Source: Arthrobacter sp. ZGTC131 (lineage in GTDB: Bacteria > Actinomycetota > Actinomycetes > Actinomycetales > Micrococcaceae). From it: 64,000 nucleotides of DNA. Under the pieces are notes generated by a model that saw only the letters and a program-made list of their open reading frames with translations, was not told the origin of the DNA and did not search any database. The DNA lies in NCBI RefSeq assembly GCF_002929275.1, contig NZ_PJIK01000001.1:1-64000 (forward strand). Direction: 5' to 3'. Positions 8,107 to 17,780 of the stretch are shown here, in pieces. The stretch's first letter is position 1; the number at the start of each line of letters is the position of its first letter. Both the position numbers and the translations under genes were made by a program.

Positions 8107-9291
8107 TCAGCCGGCGGTCTTGGTCCTCTTCCAGCCACCAGCCCCTGACTCCGCGAGGCCCAGCAGATTCAGCCTGCCCAGGCCCGCCCGCACCGACTCG
8201 ACGCCGAGCCCGGCAACGCTGCTCAGTTTCTCGACTGAGCTGGTTGACCGCAGCGGAAGGGCGTCGAGCAGAATGAGGTCCTCGAGCGTCAGGCCGTCGT
8301 GATCCGCGGACCTGCCCGCCCGCGCGTCGGGCAGGGATTCCCCGCTCGGTGAGGCCAGCTCCGCGATTTCCGCTGCGTCCGTAACGCAGATGGCCCCGCC
8401 CTCGCGCAGCAGCCGGTGGCAGCCGGCGGAGTTGGCGCTGTGGACCGATCCCGGGACAGCTCCCACAGCTCTGCCGAGCGTTTCTGCATGGTGAGCCGTG
8501 TTCAGCGCGCCGGACCTCCATCGGGCCTCAACAACGACGGTCACCGAGGCCAGCGCGGCGATGATCCGGTTGCGTTGCAGGAACCTGTACCGCGTGGGTG
8601 CAGAGCCTGGCGGTACTTCAGCGATGACGGCACCCTGGTTGGCCACCGCGCGCAGTAGATCCTCGTTTCCGGAGGGATAGAAGCGGTCCACGCCACCGGC
8701 CATCACCGCAATGGTTGGCATCGGACCCGAGCCGCCCGCCAGGGCCGCGCGGTGTGCATGCGCGTCGATGCCGTAAGCGCCCCCGGACACCACGGTGAAC
8801 CCCCGTTGCGCGAGCGAATAGGCAAGGTCTCCGGTGACCGATGCACCATAACTGGTGCTGTCCCGTGAACCGACCAGCGCCACCGACTTCGCTGCCGGCG
8901 GCAGCTCCTGCTCGACTCCCCTCCACCAGAGGCAGATGGGCTCGTGGATGCCCAGATCCCCCAGTTGCCCGGGCCACAGATCATCTCCCGGTATGATCAT
9001 CCGGCCGCCCAGCCGTTCCATTGTGGCCAGGTCGCGTTCCGGTGCAAGGTCCGGAATCCTGGGCGCCCAGCGTTTCAGGGCCGCTGCCATGCCCGCCCAC
9101 GACGTTACGGAGCCATGTTCTGCCAGAACACCCGTGATTTCCTGTTCCAGGGCCGGGCCGTAGCTCAGCTCCCCGGTGGCAATCCCGAGCGCATCCAACG
9201 CGCCGGCAACCTGCACCAGCGCAAGTCCTGCCGCATCCTGCGGTTCCATCAGCCTGGACAGGGCGGCGCGCGCCAGTCGCTCGTTTTCCAT
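8107..9291 (-). CDS. dprA: DNA-processing protein DprA
   Basis: A 394-residue DprA/Smf protein that protects incoming single-stranded DNA and loads RecA during transformation. The Rossmann-like core (about 135-330) carries ALVGSRDSTSYG, VVSGGAYGIDAHAHRAAL and the FLQRNRIIAALA segment. A C-terminal winged-helix-like region follows. The start at 9291 has AAAGGAAAG upstream. It follows comM by 11 bases in the yraN-comM-dprA operon, the usual actinobacterial arrangement. No ComEA/ComEC genes are in the window, so competence itself cannot be judged. Confidence 0.93.
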   Translation of the reverse strand: MENERLARAALSRLMEPQDAAGLALVQVAGALDALGIATGELSYGPALEQEITGVLAEHGSVTSWAGMAAALKRWAPRIPDLAPERDLATMERLGGRMIIPGDDLWPGQLGDLGIHEPICLWWRGVEQELPPAAKSVALVGSRDSTSYGASVTGDLAYSLAQRGFTVVSGGAYGIDAHAHRAALAGGSGPMPTIAVMAGGVDRFYPSGNEDLLRAVANQGAVIAEVPPGSAPTRYRFLQRNRIIAALASVTVVVEARWRSGALNTAHHAETLGRAVGAVPGSVHSANSAGCHRLLREGGAICVTDAAEIAELASPSGESLPDARAGRSADHDGLTLEDLILLDALPLRSTSSVEKLSSVAGLGVESVRAGLGRLNLLGLAESGAGGWKRTKTAG

Positions 9292-9302
9292 GAACTTTCC
9301 TT

Positions 9303-10847
9303 TCAGGCGGCTGCCGAAGCAACCTGGCGTAGGCTAAGTGCTTGTCCGATGTCGTTCGCGTCCGGCTGCTCCCTGCTTCCGAGATCAGCCAGCGTCCAGG
9401 CGAGCCGGAGTACCCGGTCGTAGCCGCGGGCTGTGAGCACGCCCCTCTCCAGGGAATGGTCCAGGATGCGGGTGGTGGCCGGTGCGAGCCTTAAGTCGCC
9501 CCGAAGCACGCGCCCGGGCACCTGCGAGTTGGTTTCCATTCCGAGGGGACGAAGCCTCTGCAGCTGGCGTGACCGGGCGGCAAGAACCCGGCCTCCGACC
9601 GTCGCGGTGTCCTCTTCGCCGCCTGACTGGCCGAAGTCCGCCAGGGAAACGCGGTCCACCTGCAGCTGGATGTCCACCCGGTCGAGCAAAGGTCCAGACA
9701 TGCGCGCCAGGTACCGGCGCCGCATGGTGGGTGTGCAGGTGCATTCGACGCCCTTGCCCGAGGCTTTGCCGCAGGGGCAGGGGTTGGCCGCGAGCACCAG
9801 TTGGAAGCGTGCCGGGTACGCGGCGGTGCCTGCTGAACGGTGGATCACAAGCTCACCGCTCTCGAGCGGCTGCCGGAGAGCGTCCAGGACCCGGCGCTCG
9901 TATTCCGGCGCCTCGTCAAGGAAGAGAATCCCCCGGTGCGCGCGGGACGCCGCACCGGGCCGCGGCAGTCCGGAGCCACCGCCGATGATTGCCGCGGATG
10001 TGGCCGTGTGGTGGGGGTTTTCAAAGGGCGGCCGCCTGACCAGTTGCAGCGACGACGACGGGAGCTGGCACAGCGAGTGAATGGCCGTCACCTCCATTGC
10101 CTCGGTGTCGCCAAGATCGGGGAGGAGCCCGGGGAGCCGTTCCGCCAGCATGGTCTTGCCGGCCCCGGGCGGACCGGTGAGCAGCAGGTGGTGGGCGCCC
10201 GCGGCCGCCACCTCCAGGGCACGTCGGGCATCCCCCTGGCCCGAGACGTCGCACATGTCCGGGACGGTCACGCCAACGCTTTCGGTGTCGTCGCCGGCGG
10301 GTTCATCCTCCGGCTCGAAATCGAGGGCAAGTTCCAAGGGGTCTGCCCCGAAGTCGAAGGCGAGCCGTGCCAGGGTCTTGTAGCCCTGGACGCGAGCGCC
10401 GGGGACGAGCGCTGCCTCAGCGGCGTTGGCCTGGGCGACGATGACGTCCGTGTACCCGGCCTGGACGGCCGACATCACGGCGGGGAGGACGCCGCGGACC
10501 GGCCGCAGCTGTCCGTCCAAGCCGAGTTCGGCAATGAAGACCGTGCGCCCCGTGGGCCTGATGTCATCCGCCGCTCGCAGTGTGGCCATGGCAATCGCCA
10601 GGTCAAATCCGGAGCCGCGCTTGGGCAAGGACGCGGGGATGAGGTTGGCCGTGATCTTCCGCCGGCTCAGCGGAATGCCGGAGTTCTGCGCAGCCGACCG
10701 GATCCGTTCCTTGGCTTCATTGAGGGACGCATCGGGCAGGCCCAGGATGACGAATGCGGGCAGAGTCTGGCCTATATCGGCCTCGACCTCCACGATATAG
10801 CCGTTCAGTCCCACCAGGGCCACCGAATACGTTCGTCCCAGCGCCAC
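9303..10847 (-). CDS. comM: YifB/ComM-type AAA+ ATPase
   Basis: A 514-residue Mg-chelatase-like AAA+ protein. In other bacteria ComM is a hexameric helicase that aids branch migration during transformation. An N-terminal Lon-type S5 fold (1-170) is followed by the ATPase with Walker A GPPGAGKTML, Walker B LFLDEAPEY and a Cys-containing insert (NPCPCGKASG ... CTCTP) that probably binds zinc. The start codon is GTG (10845-10847) and shares one base with the yraN TAG stop, implying coupled translation. Confidence 0.92.
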   Translation of the reverse strand: MALGRTYSVALVGLNGYIVEVEADIGQTLPAFVILGLPDASLNEAKERIRSAAQNSGIPLSRRKITANLIPASLPKRGSGFDLAIAMATLRAADDIRPTGRTVFIAELGLDGQLRPVRGVLPAVMSAVQAGYTDVIVAQANAAEAALVPGARVQGYKTLARLAFDFGADPLELALDFEPEDEPAGDDTESVGVTVPDMCDVSGQGDARRALEVAAAGAHHLLLTGPPGAGKTMLAERLPGLLPDLGDTEAMEVTAIHSLCQLPSSSLQLVRRPPFENPHHTATSAAIIGGGSGLPRPGAASRAHRGILFLDEAPEYERRVLDALRQPLESGELVIHRSAGTAAYPARFQLVLAANPCPCGKASGKGVECTCTPTMRRRYLARMSGPLLDRVDIQLQVDRVSLADFGQSGGEEDTATVGGRVLAARSRQLQRLRPLGMETNSQVPGRVLRGDLRLAPATTRILDHSLERGVLTARGYDRVLRLAWTLADLGSREQPDANDIGQALSLRQVASAAA

Positions 10848-11203
10848 TACCCCACCCCCTTGAGGTGTTCAAGGGTCGGCTCGCACACGCCGTCATCCAG
10901 GACAGCAATGACGTCCACACGGCGCAGCGGCATCCGAAGCTCATGATCGCGGCACCAGGCTGAGCCCAGGCGATGCAGGCGGGCAAGCTTGTCCGAACCC
11001 ACGGCCTCGAACGGGTGGCCATAGGCGAGCGACCGCCGGGTCTTCACTTCCGCGATGACGAGCGCATCGCCGTCCAAGGCAACGATGTCGATTTCGCCGT
11101 CGGGACAGCGCCAGTTGCGCTCCACGATCAGCATGCCCAGCGATTCAAGATACTCGGCCGCGAGCTCTTCGCCGCGCCGGCCCAGCAGGTCTTTGGCTTT
11201 CAT
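10847..11203 (-). CDS. YraN family putative endonuclease
   Basis: A 118-residue UPF0102/YraN protein with the PD-(D/E)xK-like pattern [10 protein letters not shown] ... VIAEVKTR. Its biochemical role is unsettled; the constant link to comM and dprA suggests DNA processing. The start at 11203 ([13 protein letters not shown]) has GGAGGT at 11207-11213; the frame is open further upstream to 11311 but unsupported. It heads the yraN-comM-dprA operon. In mycobacteria it lies next to DUF2469; here a decayed reductase gene separates them. Confidence 0.88.
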   Translation of the reverse strand: MKAKDLLGRRGEELAAEYLESLGMLIVERNWRCPDGEIDIVALDGDALVIAEVKTRRSLAYGHPFEAVGSDKLARLHRLGSAWCRDHELRMPLRRVDVIAVLDDGVCEPTLEHLKGVG

Positions 11204-11369
11204 TTCTACCTCCGCAACAAGACTGCGGGGGCGCCGCCACGCGGGACAGAGACCGATCGAGCTATGTGGGAAAACCAGGGGCAGGACAGGCGTGTGGAGG
11301 AAGAGTGGCAACAGCTCCCCGACGCCTGTTAGCCGGAGGACAGCCGGAGCCGGCCCCGTGGCAGGAACA

Positions 11370-11964
11370 CCAGAACGAGGAAGCAGTCGGCCGCGCCATC
11401 AGGAACAGCGGCATCGCCCGCGACGAACTGTTTATCACCACGAAGCTGCGGGTCCAGGACCCGGGCGAGGGCAACACTTGGCGGGCGTTTGAGAACTTGC
11501 TGCGCCGCCTCGGCCTAGACACCATTGACCTGTACCTCATGCACCAGCCCTACGGCGACTACTACAGCCAGTGGCGCGCCATGCAGGACCTCCATGCCGA
11601 GGGCCACATCCGAGCGATCGGCGTGTCGAACTTTCACTCAGACCGGCTCATCGACCTGATCACCCACAACGACATCACCCCGGCCGTGAACCAAATCGAA
11701 ACACACCCCTTCTACCAGCGGCAGGCGGAGCACGACTACATGCCGGAGCACGGCGTCCAGCACGAGTCGTGGGGTCCGTTTGCCGAAGGAAGGAACAACC
11801 TCTTCTCCGACCCGACCCTTGCGTCCATCGCCAACCACCATGGCAAGTCCGTCGCGCAGGTGGTGCTGCGCTGGCTCATCCAGCGCGTGGTGGTGGTCAT
11901 TCCCAAGTCCGTGCGCCCGGACCGGATGGCCGAAAACCTCGATGTCTTCGCGTGCAGCTCCTAG
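11370..11964 (+). pseudogene. Aldo/keto reductase remnant
   Basis: The frame translates into the middle of an aldo/keto reductase: [18 protein letters not shown] (catalytic Lys region), [12 protein letters not shown] (His region), [21 protein letters not shown] and [17 protein letters not shown]. The N-terminal ~50 residues with the catalytic Asp/Tyr motif are missing, and the C terminus stops right after DVF, where the last ~25 family residues should follow. The frame is open from 11266, but those extra residues are unlike the family. Both ends are therefore eroded, and it lies against the grain between two minus-strand core genes. I call it a pseudogene; a shortened expressed protein is possible but would lack catalysis. 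Confidence 0.75.
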
Positions 11965-12287
11965 TTCCCCAAGTCAACGTCCTTGGGCAATGCCAGCTCC
12001 TCGCTGCGCGGGAGTTCCTCGACGTTGACGTCCTTGAACGTGATGACGCGGACGCTCTTGACGAACCGTGCCGAACGGTAGACGTCCCAGACCCAGGCAT
12101 CCTGGAGCGTGAGGTCGAAGTAGACCTCGCCGTCGGCGCTGCGCGCCTGCAGGTCCACGTGGTTGGCAAGGTAGAAGCGCCGCTCGGTTTCGACCACGTA
12201 GCTGAACAGCCCGACGACGTCGCGGTATTCACGGTAGAGCTGTAGCTCCATGTCGGTTTCGTAGTTCTCAAGGTCTTCGGCACTCAT
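11961..12287 (-). CDS. DUF2469 domain protein
   Basis: A 108-residue acidic protein of the actinobacterial DUF2469 family ([39 protein letters not shown]). Function is unknown, but it is constantly linked to rnhB and lepB. The start at 12287 matches the family; an upstream in-frame ATG at 12365 would add a basic unconserved leader. Its stop overlaps the stop of the convergent reductase remnant. It is the last gene of the rpsP-to-rnhB block. Confidence 0.85.
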   Translation of the reverse strand: MSAEDLENYETDMELQLYREYRDVVGLFSYVVETERRFYLANHVDLQARSADGEVYFDLTLQDAWVWDVYRSARFVKSVRVITFKDVNVEELPRSEELALPKDVDLGN

Positions 12288-12403
12288 GGTTCCATCTTGC
12301 ACCATGTAGCGGGCCCGCGCGCACCGGCACCCGTCCAGCCGAACCTCAACCGGTCCAGGCAGCATCCAGAAGCTGCCACGTGCCAGCCACCCGCCGGGAA
12401 AGC

Positions 12404-13075
12404 CTACTCAGACAGCAGGTTCCAGCTGACCCGGTGATACGGGCTGGGGCCGGAGGCCCGGATGGCCTCCCGGTGCGCTGCCGTCCCGTAGCCCTTGTTG
12501 ACGTCCCAGCCGAAAGCCGGGTACTCAAGGTGCAGCTCCTGCATGGTGCGGTCCCGCTCCACCTTGGCCAGGACGCTCGCTGCAGCCACGCTCAGGCACT
12601 GCATGTCGGCCTTGACCAGGGTGTGCACCGGCGCATCGCAGCCCGGATCCACGAGGACCTCGTCAAACAAAGACGGTTGGATGTCCGGCGACAGCCAGTT
12701 GTGGCTGCCGTCCAGCAGGACCACATCCGGTGTGATGCCCGTCCCCAGGATCTCGAACCATGCCCGGTTCCCGGCCGTTCGGAGGGCACCCATGATGCCC
12801 AGTTCATCGATTTCCCGGGCGCTGGCGTGCCCCACCGCACAGGCCACGCTCCAGGCCCGGACCAGCGGATCCAGCCGTTCACGGTCGGCTGCTTTCAGCA
12901 GCTTGCTGTCACGGACGTCCGCCAGGAGCTTCATCTGCCGTAGGTCCACCACGGCGATTCCCACACTTACTGGTCCGGCGAGGGCCCCGCGGCCCACCTC
13001 GTCGACGCCCGCCAGGAACCGCGCTCCCCGCGGAAGAAAGCGCTTCTCGTAGTCAAGGGTGGGTGCAACGGACAT
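12404..13075 (-). CDS. rnhB: Ribonuclease HII
   Basis: A 223-residue RNase HII that nicks RNA-DNA hybrids and misincorporated ribonucleotides. The acidic active site is seen in [13 protein letters not shown] (Asp-Glu), VLLDGSHNW (Asp) and the later [14 protein letters not shown] (Asp). It starts two bases after the lepB stop, so it is cotranslated with the signal peptidase genes, the same order as in mycobacteria. Confidence 0.93.
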   Translation of the reverse strand: MSVAPTLDYEKRFLPRGARFLAGVDEVGRGALAGPVSVGIAVVDLRQMKLLADVRDSKLLKAADRERLDPLVRAWSVACAVGHASAREIDELGIMGALRTAGNRAWFEILGTGITPDVVLLDGSHNWLSPDIQPSLFDEVLVDPGCDAPVHTLVKADMQCLSVAAASVLAKVERDRTMQELHLEYPAFGWDVNKGYGTAAHREAIRASGPSPYHRVSWNLLSE

Positions 13076-13077
13076 GG

Positions 13078-14034
13078 CTAGCCTGCCGACGGGACGTTCT
13101 TGAACACGTCGGGGTAGTTGTCCAGGGCCGCCCAGCGGTTCAGCGGCCAGGCGATGACGGCGGCCTTGCCCTCGATGTCGGCGATGTCTACGAACCCGCC
13201 GTTGGAGTCCGTGTGTGCGCGGGAGTCCGCGGAATGGTTGCGGTTGTCCCCCATGACCCAGACCTTGCCGGCCGGCACCTCGACGTCGAAGCTGCGCACC
13301 AGCGGCACTTCTGCCGGGTTGACGTACTTCTCGTCCAGCGGGGCCTCATTGACCGTGAGCTTGCCGTCGGCGTCGCAGCAGATGACCTGGTCTCCGGGTA
13401 GCCCGATGACGCGCTTGACGAGGTGCTGTTCGGAGTTGTCCGGCAGCAGGCCCACGAACGTCAGCCCGTCCTCGACGAAGGTGAACGGCCCGTCGGCCTT
13501 CTGCGGAGTGGGCGGCAGCCAGCCCTTGGTGTCCTTGAACACCACCACGTCCCCACGTTCCAGGGCAAACGGCTCCGGAACGAGCAGGTTGACGAAGATG
13601 CGGTCGTTGATGTCCAGGGTGCTCACCATGGACTCGGACGGAATGTAGAAGGCGCGGAACAGGAACGTCTTGATGAGGAAGGACAGCACGACGGCGATCA
13701 CCACCACCGTGGCGATTTCCTTCAGCCACAGCAGGAAGGGGTTGCGGGCAGGAGCCGGCCTCTTTCGGCCTGCGTCTGCGGCCCGTCGCGAGGCGGGCTC
13801 TGCCGGGGCGTCCTTCCCGGAGGCAGACCCGGAGCCGGGCTCTGCAGATACGGGCCCTGGGGAGGCGGGCACGTCAGATACCGGCGCGGCCGATACAGGC
13901 ACTCCGGAACCAGGATGCCCGGGTGCAGGGTCTCCAGGGACGGCCACGGCCGAATCGGGCTCTCCCGAAACGTGCCTTCCCTGCCGGGCAGCAGTCTGCT
14001 GCGGCTCGGAAGTCCCGGGATCTCTTTCCGGCAT
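13078..14034 (-). CDS. lepB: Signal peptidase I (long N-terminal tail)
   Basis: A 318-residue type I signal peptidase that cleaves Sec/Tat signal peptides outside the membrane. A ~95-residue Pro/Ser/Ala-rich cytoplasmic tail with repeated [11 protein letters not shown]-type units precedes one membrane helix (about 104-125). The Ser-Lys dyad is Ser135 (YIPSESM) and Lys207 ([12 protein letters not shown]), with the [11 protein letters not shown] box near the C terminus. Its ATG directly follows the stop of the second lepB (TAG-ATG), with AAGGA inside that gene. The tail is much longer than in the neighbour and may be an interaction segment. Confidence 0.92.
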   Translation of the reverse strand: MPERDPGTSEPQQTAARQGRHVSGEPDSAVAVPGDPAPGHPGSGVPVSAAPVSDVPASPGPVSAEPGSGSASGKDAPAEPASRRAADAGRKRPAPARNPFLLWLKEIATVVVIAVVLSFLIKTFLFRAFYIPSESMVSTLDINDRIFVNLLVPEPFALERGDVVVFKDTKGWLPPTPQKADGPFTFVEDGLTFVGLLPDNSEQHLVKRVIGLPGDQVICCDADGKLTVNEAPLDEKYVNPAEVPLVRSFDVEVPAGKVWVMGDNRNHSADSRAHTDSNGGFVDIADIEGKAAVIAWPLNRWAALDNYPDVFKNVPSAG

Positions 14035-14715
14035 CTACTGTCCGTCCTTCGTTGTAGTTGCGGCCGCCAACGGCGGCCGCGCCACTGGGGCAAATCTATC
14101 AAGCGGCCAGATGATCTGTACCGGCCGGCCGATCACCTTGTCCTCCCGAACCATACCGCCGCCGGGCGCACCCAGCAGGCTGCGCGAGTCGGCCGACACG
14201 GAGCGGTGGTCGCCCAACAGCCAGAGCCGCCCCGCCGGAACCGTCACGTTGAATTTCTGGCTGCTCGCCGGGTCCCCGTCATAGAGGTAGGGCTCCACGA
14301 GCGGCTGGCCGTTCACTGTGAGCCGCGCTTCGGCGTCGCAACAGACCACGTGGTCGCCGGGCAGGCCGATTACCCGCTTTACGTATGTAGTATCACTGCC
14401 GGTGAGTCCCAGCCAGTGCCCGGTGTCCGCCAGTGCGTCCTCCAGCGGGCCGGAACCGCTGTTGAGCGGTGCAAAAGAGCCCCGGCCATCGAATACCACT
14501 ACGTCGCCGCGCCGGATCGGCTCCGACTGGAAGCCGGTGCGGGAGACCAGGATCCGGTCGCCGGTGTCGAACAGCGGTTCCATGGAGGCCGATGGTATGT
14601 AGTACACGTCCAGCCACAGCGAGCGGATCAGCCCGCTGACGATCACCGCCAGCGCCAGTGCCACCAACGCAAAACGCCAGCCCGGTTTCCCTGGCTGGCG
14701 TTTCGTCTGGTCCAT
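14035..14715 (-). CDS. lepB: Signal peptidase I (short paralogue)
   Basis: A 226-residue second type I signal peptidase. A single N-terminal membrane helix (about 14-35) is followed by Ser44 (YIPSASM), Lys113 ([12 protein letters not shown]) and GDHRSVSADSR. The start at 14715 (MDQTKRQPGK) gives normal length; the frame is open further upstream but runs antisense-like into rplS. It lies 85 bases after rplS and abuts the other lepB. The two share all catalytic boxes, so both should be active; they may split substrates. Confidence 0.92.
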   Translation of the reverse strand: MDQTKRQPGKPGWRFALVALALAVIVSGLIRSLWLDVYYIPSASMEPLFDTGDRILVSRTGFQSEPIRRGDVVVFDGRGSFAPLNSGSGPLEDALADTGHWLGLTGSDTTYVKRVIGLPGDHVVCCDAEARLTVNGQPLVEPYLYDGDPASSQKFNVTVPAGRLWLLGDHRSVSADSRSLLGAPGGGMVREDKVIGRPVQIIWPLDRFAPVARPPLAAATTTKDGQ

Positions 14716-14800
14716 GGTCCGTATCCTGTAACGCTGTTGCGGATGGCTCCGGCGCTGGCCGGATACGGGTTCGGGACCCGCCCTGAAAGTCCGGAAGGAC

Positions 14801-15160
14801 TTACTTGGCGGTGCTGAAGTCGCGCTTTTCCTTGATCTTCGCAGCCTTACCGCGCAGTGCACGCATGTAGTAAAGCTTGGCGCGGCGCACGTCACCCTTG
14901 GTGACGAGTTCGATCTTGTCGATGATCGGGGAGTGCACCGGGAAGGTACGCTCCACACCGACGCCGAAGGAAACCTTGCGGACGGTGAAGGTTTCGCGGA
15001 TGCCGTCACCCTGGCGGCCCAGGACGAAGCCCTGGAATACCTGGACACGGGAGTTCTTGCCTTCGATGATGTTCACGTGAACCTTGATGGTGTCACCCGC
15101 GCGGAACTGGGGAACATCGGTGCGCAGCGAGGCTGCATCTACGGAATCGAGGATATGCAT
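14801..15160 (-). CDS. rplS: Ribosomal protein L19
   Basis: A 119-residue L19, a large-subunit protein at the 30S-50S interface. [15 protein letters not shown] starts at 15160 with AGGAG seven bases upstream; an ATG at 15184 is not used. The body ([35 protein letters not shown]) and basic C terminus are typical. It follows trmD after a 233-base leader with its own promoter, so it can be expressed apart from rpsP-khpA-rimM-trmD. Confidence 0.96.
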   Translation of the reverse strand: MHILDSVDAASLRTDVPQFRAGDTIKVHVNIIEGKNSRVQVFQGFVLGRQGDGIRETFTVRKVSFGVGVERTFPVHSPIIDKIELVTKGDVRRAKLYYMRALRGKAAKIKEKRDFSTAK

Positions 15161-15350
15161 TGATCCACTCCTGGTGAACGCCACAGGTCATTCACTTTGG
15201 GTCACGGCGGCCAAGCCCGGATTTATGGCCCGGGAATTCCCGCCGAAAGTGTTGTGGTCCGGTCCCGCCACTGATTGGCGGTACCGGGTTGCCTTGCTGT
15301 TGGTTGCGCTCCCCCTGTGGCAGGTGCGGACCCAGCAGACACAAGGACTA

Positions 15351-15380
15351 ATTTTGCCACACTCGGCGGTCTACAGCCAA
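15351..15380 (-). promoter_or_regulatory. Putative rplS promoter
   Basis: Read on the minus strand, TTGGCT (15375-15380) and CAAAAT (15351-15356) are separated by 18 bases. Transcription from here gives rplS a leader of roughly 180 bases, long enough for a regulatory fold. The assignment is by inspection only. Confidence 0.4.
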
Positions 15381-15393
15381 TCGCGGCGGACAG

Positions 15394-16209
15394 TCAGGCG
15401 GAGGCGGCGCTTCCGGGCTCCGGGCGGCGCTTGAGGCGGCCGTCGACGACGTCGTACCCCAGGTCCGCGAGCGCGGAGCGGTCAGCGCGGGGAAGACGTC
15501 CGGCGTCGAACGTCTCCAGCAGGTCAGGCCGGCGTTCCGCCGTCCGGCGGTACTGCTCGTGCCGGCGCCACTGGGCGATCTTGCCGTGGTTCCCGCTGAG
15601 CAGGACTTCCGGCACCTCCCGCTCGCGCCAGACGGAGGGCTTGGTGTAGACGGGGTACTCGAGCAGGCCGTCCGAATGGGACTCCTCCACGAGGGACTCG
15701 GGGTTGCCCACGACGCCCGGCAACAGCCTGCCGATGGCCTCCACCATGGCCAGGACGGCGACCTCGCCGCCGTTGAGGACGTAGTCCCCGAGGCTGACCG
15801 GGCGAACGGTGAAGTGCTCTTCCGCCCATTCAATGACGCGTTCATCGATGCCTTCATAGCGGCCGCAGGCGAAAACCAACTGGTCCTCTTCGGCAAGTTC
15901 GTACGCCAGCGCCTGGTTGAAGCGCTCCCCTGCCGGGGACGGCACGATGAGCACCGGCTTCCTGCCGGCGTCCGCCGGCTGGGCCGCGGCCACCGACGCC
16001 AGGGCCTGGGCCCACGGCTCGGCTTTCATGACCATGCCGGCACCGCCGCCGTAGGGAGTATCGTCCACGGTGCGGTGGCGGTCGGTAGTGAAGGAGCGGA
16101 GGTCGTGGACGTTGAGGTCCAGCAGGCCGTCCTGCCTGGCCTTGCCGATCAGCGAGAGTTCCAGCGGTGCCAGGTACTCGGGAAAAATACTGACGACGTC
16201 GATTCTCAT
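15394..16209 (-). CDS. trmD: tRNA (guanine-N1)-methyltransferase
   Basis: A 271-residue SPOUT enzyme that makes m1G37 in tRNAs and prevents frameshifting. Seen are [29 protein letters not shown] (trefoil-knot SAM site), [24 protein letters not shown] and the [13 protein letters not shown] segment. Its ATG directly follows the rimM stop (TAG-ATG), so translation is coupled. The rimM-trmD-rplS order is conserved in bacteria. Confidence 0.95.
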   Translation of the reverse strand: MRIDVVSIFPEYLAPLELSLIGKARQDGLLDLNVHDLRSFTTDRHRTVDDTPYGGGAGMVMKAEPWAQALASVAAAQPADAGRKPVLIVPSPAGERFNQALAYELAEEDQLVFACGRYEGIDERVIEWAEEHFTVRPVSLGDYVLNGGEVAVLAMVEAIGRLLPGVVGNPESLVEESHSDGLLEYPVYTKPSVWREREVPEVLLSGNHGKIAQWRRHEQYRRTAERRPDLLETFDAGRLPRADRSALADLGYDVVDGRLKRRPEPGSAASA

Positions 16210-16800
16210 CTAGGCTTTGGCCCCCGGCTCGGAGTCCCCGGCGTCGGAGTCCCCGGCTTCCGGCTCCCCGGCTTCGGCGGCGCCGGCATCCTCGAGGTTG
16301 ATCTCGAAGAGGCCTGGGGGCGGCGTCACCAGGACATAGCCTTCCGCGACGTTGACTTCGGGGACGATCTGCTCAACGAACGGGATCAGGATCTCCTTGC
16401 CGTCGGGCGTCTTCACCACGAGCAGGTCCTGCACCGGCATGGTGTTCAGGCCGGACACCTTGCCCACCACCTGCGAGCCGACCCGCGCTTCCAGGCCTAC
16501 GAGTTCGTGCTCGTACCAGCCTTCGTCGTCGTTGTCTTCAAGCTCTTCGGACTCGACGAACAGCTTGGCGCCGCGGAGGGTTTCGGCCTCGTTCCGGGTT
16601 TCAATTTCCTCGAAGGCAATCAGGAGGATGTCCTTGTTCCAGCGGGCACTGTGAACCGTGAGCGGTCCGGCCGAGGCGGGCTCGACCACGAATTCGGTGC
16701 CGGGGACGAACCGGTCGCCGGGGGCATCGGTGAGCACCTGCACGGTCACCTCGCCACGGATTCCATGGGGCTTACCGATTCGTGCCACCTGAAGCTGCAT
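16210..16800 (-). CDS. rimM: 16S rRNA processing protein RimM
   Basis: A 196-residue RimM that assists 30S head assembly with S19. It has the N-terminal VARIGKPHGIRGEV box and a PRC-barrel (VGLEARVGSQVVGKVSG; IPFVEQIVPEV). The start at 16800 (MQLQVARIG) fits the family; the frame is open to 16875 across a hairpin. The C terminus carries an extra acidic, repetitive Glu/Ala/Asp/Gly tail of about 30 residues (EAGEPEAGDSDAGDSEPG), not needed for the fold. Confidence 0.93.
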   Translation of the reverse strand: MQLQVARIGKPHGIRGEVTVQVLTDAPGDRFVPGTEFVVEPASAGPLTVHSARWNKDILLIAFEEIETRNEAETLRGAKLFVESEELEDNDDEGWYEHELVGLEARVGSQVVGKVSGLNTMPVQDLLVVKTPDGKEILIPFVEQIVPEVNVAEGYVLVTPPPGLFEINLEDAGAAEAGEPEAGDSDAGDSEPGAKA

Positions 16801-16859
16801 GTGTTCCTCTGTTCCGGAGTGCGTTGTGAAAAATTGGGGGTGGTGTTCGCCGTGAAAGC

Positions 16860-16900
16860 AGTCCGGCCCCTCCACCGTTAGCTGGTGAAGGGGCCGGACT
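16860..16900 (-). terminator. Hairpin between khpA and rimM
   Basis: 16860-16876 pairs with 16884-16900 (one mismatch) around a 7-nt loop. On the minus strand only TGCTTT follows, so it is more likely an attenuating or RNA-stabilising structure than a full terminator. Confidence 0.5.
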
Positions 16901-16922
16901 CAAGACAAGTGTTGCAGGCGCG

Positions 16923-17165
16923 TTACCGGCGGCGGTCGGTGTCGACGACGTCGACCCTGACCTGCTCGCCATCTGCCAGCGCCGCTACAACCGTGCGCAG
17001 TGCGCGGGCGGTGCGGCCCTGGCGTCCGATTACCCGTCCCAGGTCATCCTGGTGAACGCGCACCTCGAGGGTATCCCCGCGGCGGTTGTTCTTGGCGCTT
17101 ACCTTGACATCCTCAGGGGAGTCAACGATTCCGCGGACAAGGTGTTCGAGCGCTTCTGCCAGCAA
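16923..17165 (-). CDS. khpA: KH-domain RNA-binding protein KhpA
   Basis: An 80-residue single-KH protein with the nucleic-acid-binding loop GRVIGRQGRTARAL. KhpA works with KhpB/Jag in other Gram-positives, affecting RNA metabolism and cell elongation. The start codon is TTG (17163-17165), one base after the rpsP stop codon, so it probably depends on translation of rpsP. This position between rpsP and rimM is typical. Confidence 0.9.
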   Translation of the reverse strand: MLAEALEHLVRGIVDSPEDVKVSAKNNRRGDTLEVRVHQDDLGRVIGRQGRTARALRTVVAALADGEQVRVDVVDTDRRR

Positions 17166-17166
17166 T

Positions 17167-17577
17167 TTACTCAGCCTCGGTGGTCTCTGCTTCAGCCTCG
17201 GCGGGAGCTTCTGCCTTGGCCTTCTTGGTGATGGCTTCCGGGATGATCACGGAACCCTTTTCCGGGGCAACGAAGGCTTCCTTGGCGACCTTGGTCTTCA
17301 AGGTGCCTTCCTGGCCCGGGAGACCCTTGAACTTCTGCCAGTCACCCGTGACCTTGAGGATCGCGGCAACCTGCTCGGACGGCTGTGCGCCGACGCCGAG
17401 CCAGTACTGGGCACGGTCCGAGTCGACCTCGATGTACGAGGGCTCTTCGGTGGGGTGGTACTTGCCGATCTCTTCGATGGCACGGCCGTCACGCTTGGAG
17501 CGTGCGTCCATGACGACGATGCGGTAGTACGGTGCGCGCATCTTACCGAAGCGCTTAAGGCGAATCTTTACGGCCAC
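17167..17577 (-). CDS. rpsP: Ribosomal protein S16
   Basis: A 136-residue S16 with [19 protein letters not shown]-type N terminus and an Ala/Glu/Lys-rich tail ([14 protein letters not shown]) typical of actinobacteria. The GTG at 17577 matches the family start, with AGGAG 11 bases upstream; the frame is open to 17658 without support. It is the first gene of rpsP-khpA-rimM-trmD. Confidence 0.94.
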   Translation of the reverse strand: MAVKIRLKRFGKMRAPYYRIVVMDARSKRDGRAIEEIGKYHPTEEPSYIEVDSDRAQYWLGVGAQPSEQVAAILKVTGDWQKFKGLPGQEGTLKTKVAKEAFVAPEKGSVIIPEAITKKAKAEAPAEAEAETTEAE

Positions 17578-17780
17578 TTTTGTGGTCACTCCTGTTTCTG
17601 AAACGGGGTCGAACCCGACGTTCTGCACCCGTGGGGCGGGCCGTACTAGGGGGTTCATAAGGACAGGATCCAGACGCGGAGAGAGGGGCCACGCAGATCG
17701 AGTACCTGTTTATTGTGCCAGATCGGCCGCGTTATTTCGACTTGACATGCGCGGCGACCCTGTTTGACGCAAGGCCGCTG

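Noticed and set aside
15559-16881. 440-codon plus-strand frame opposite trmD and rimM
   Set aside because: Antisense shadow of two certain genes; no recognisable domain.
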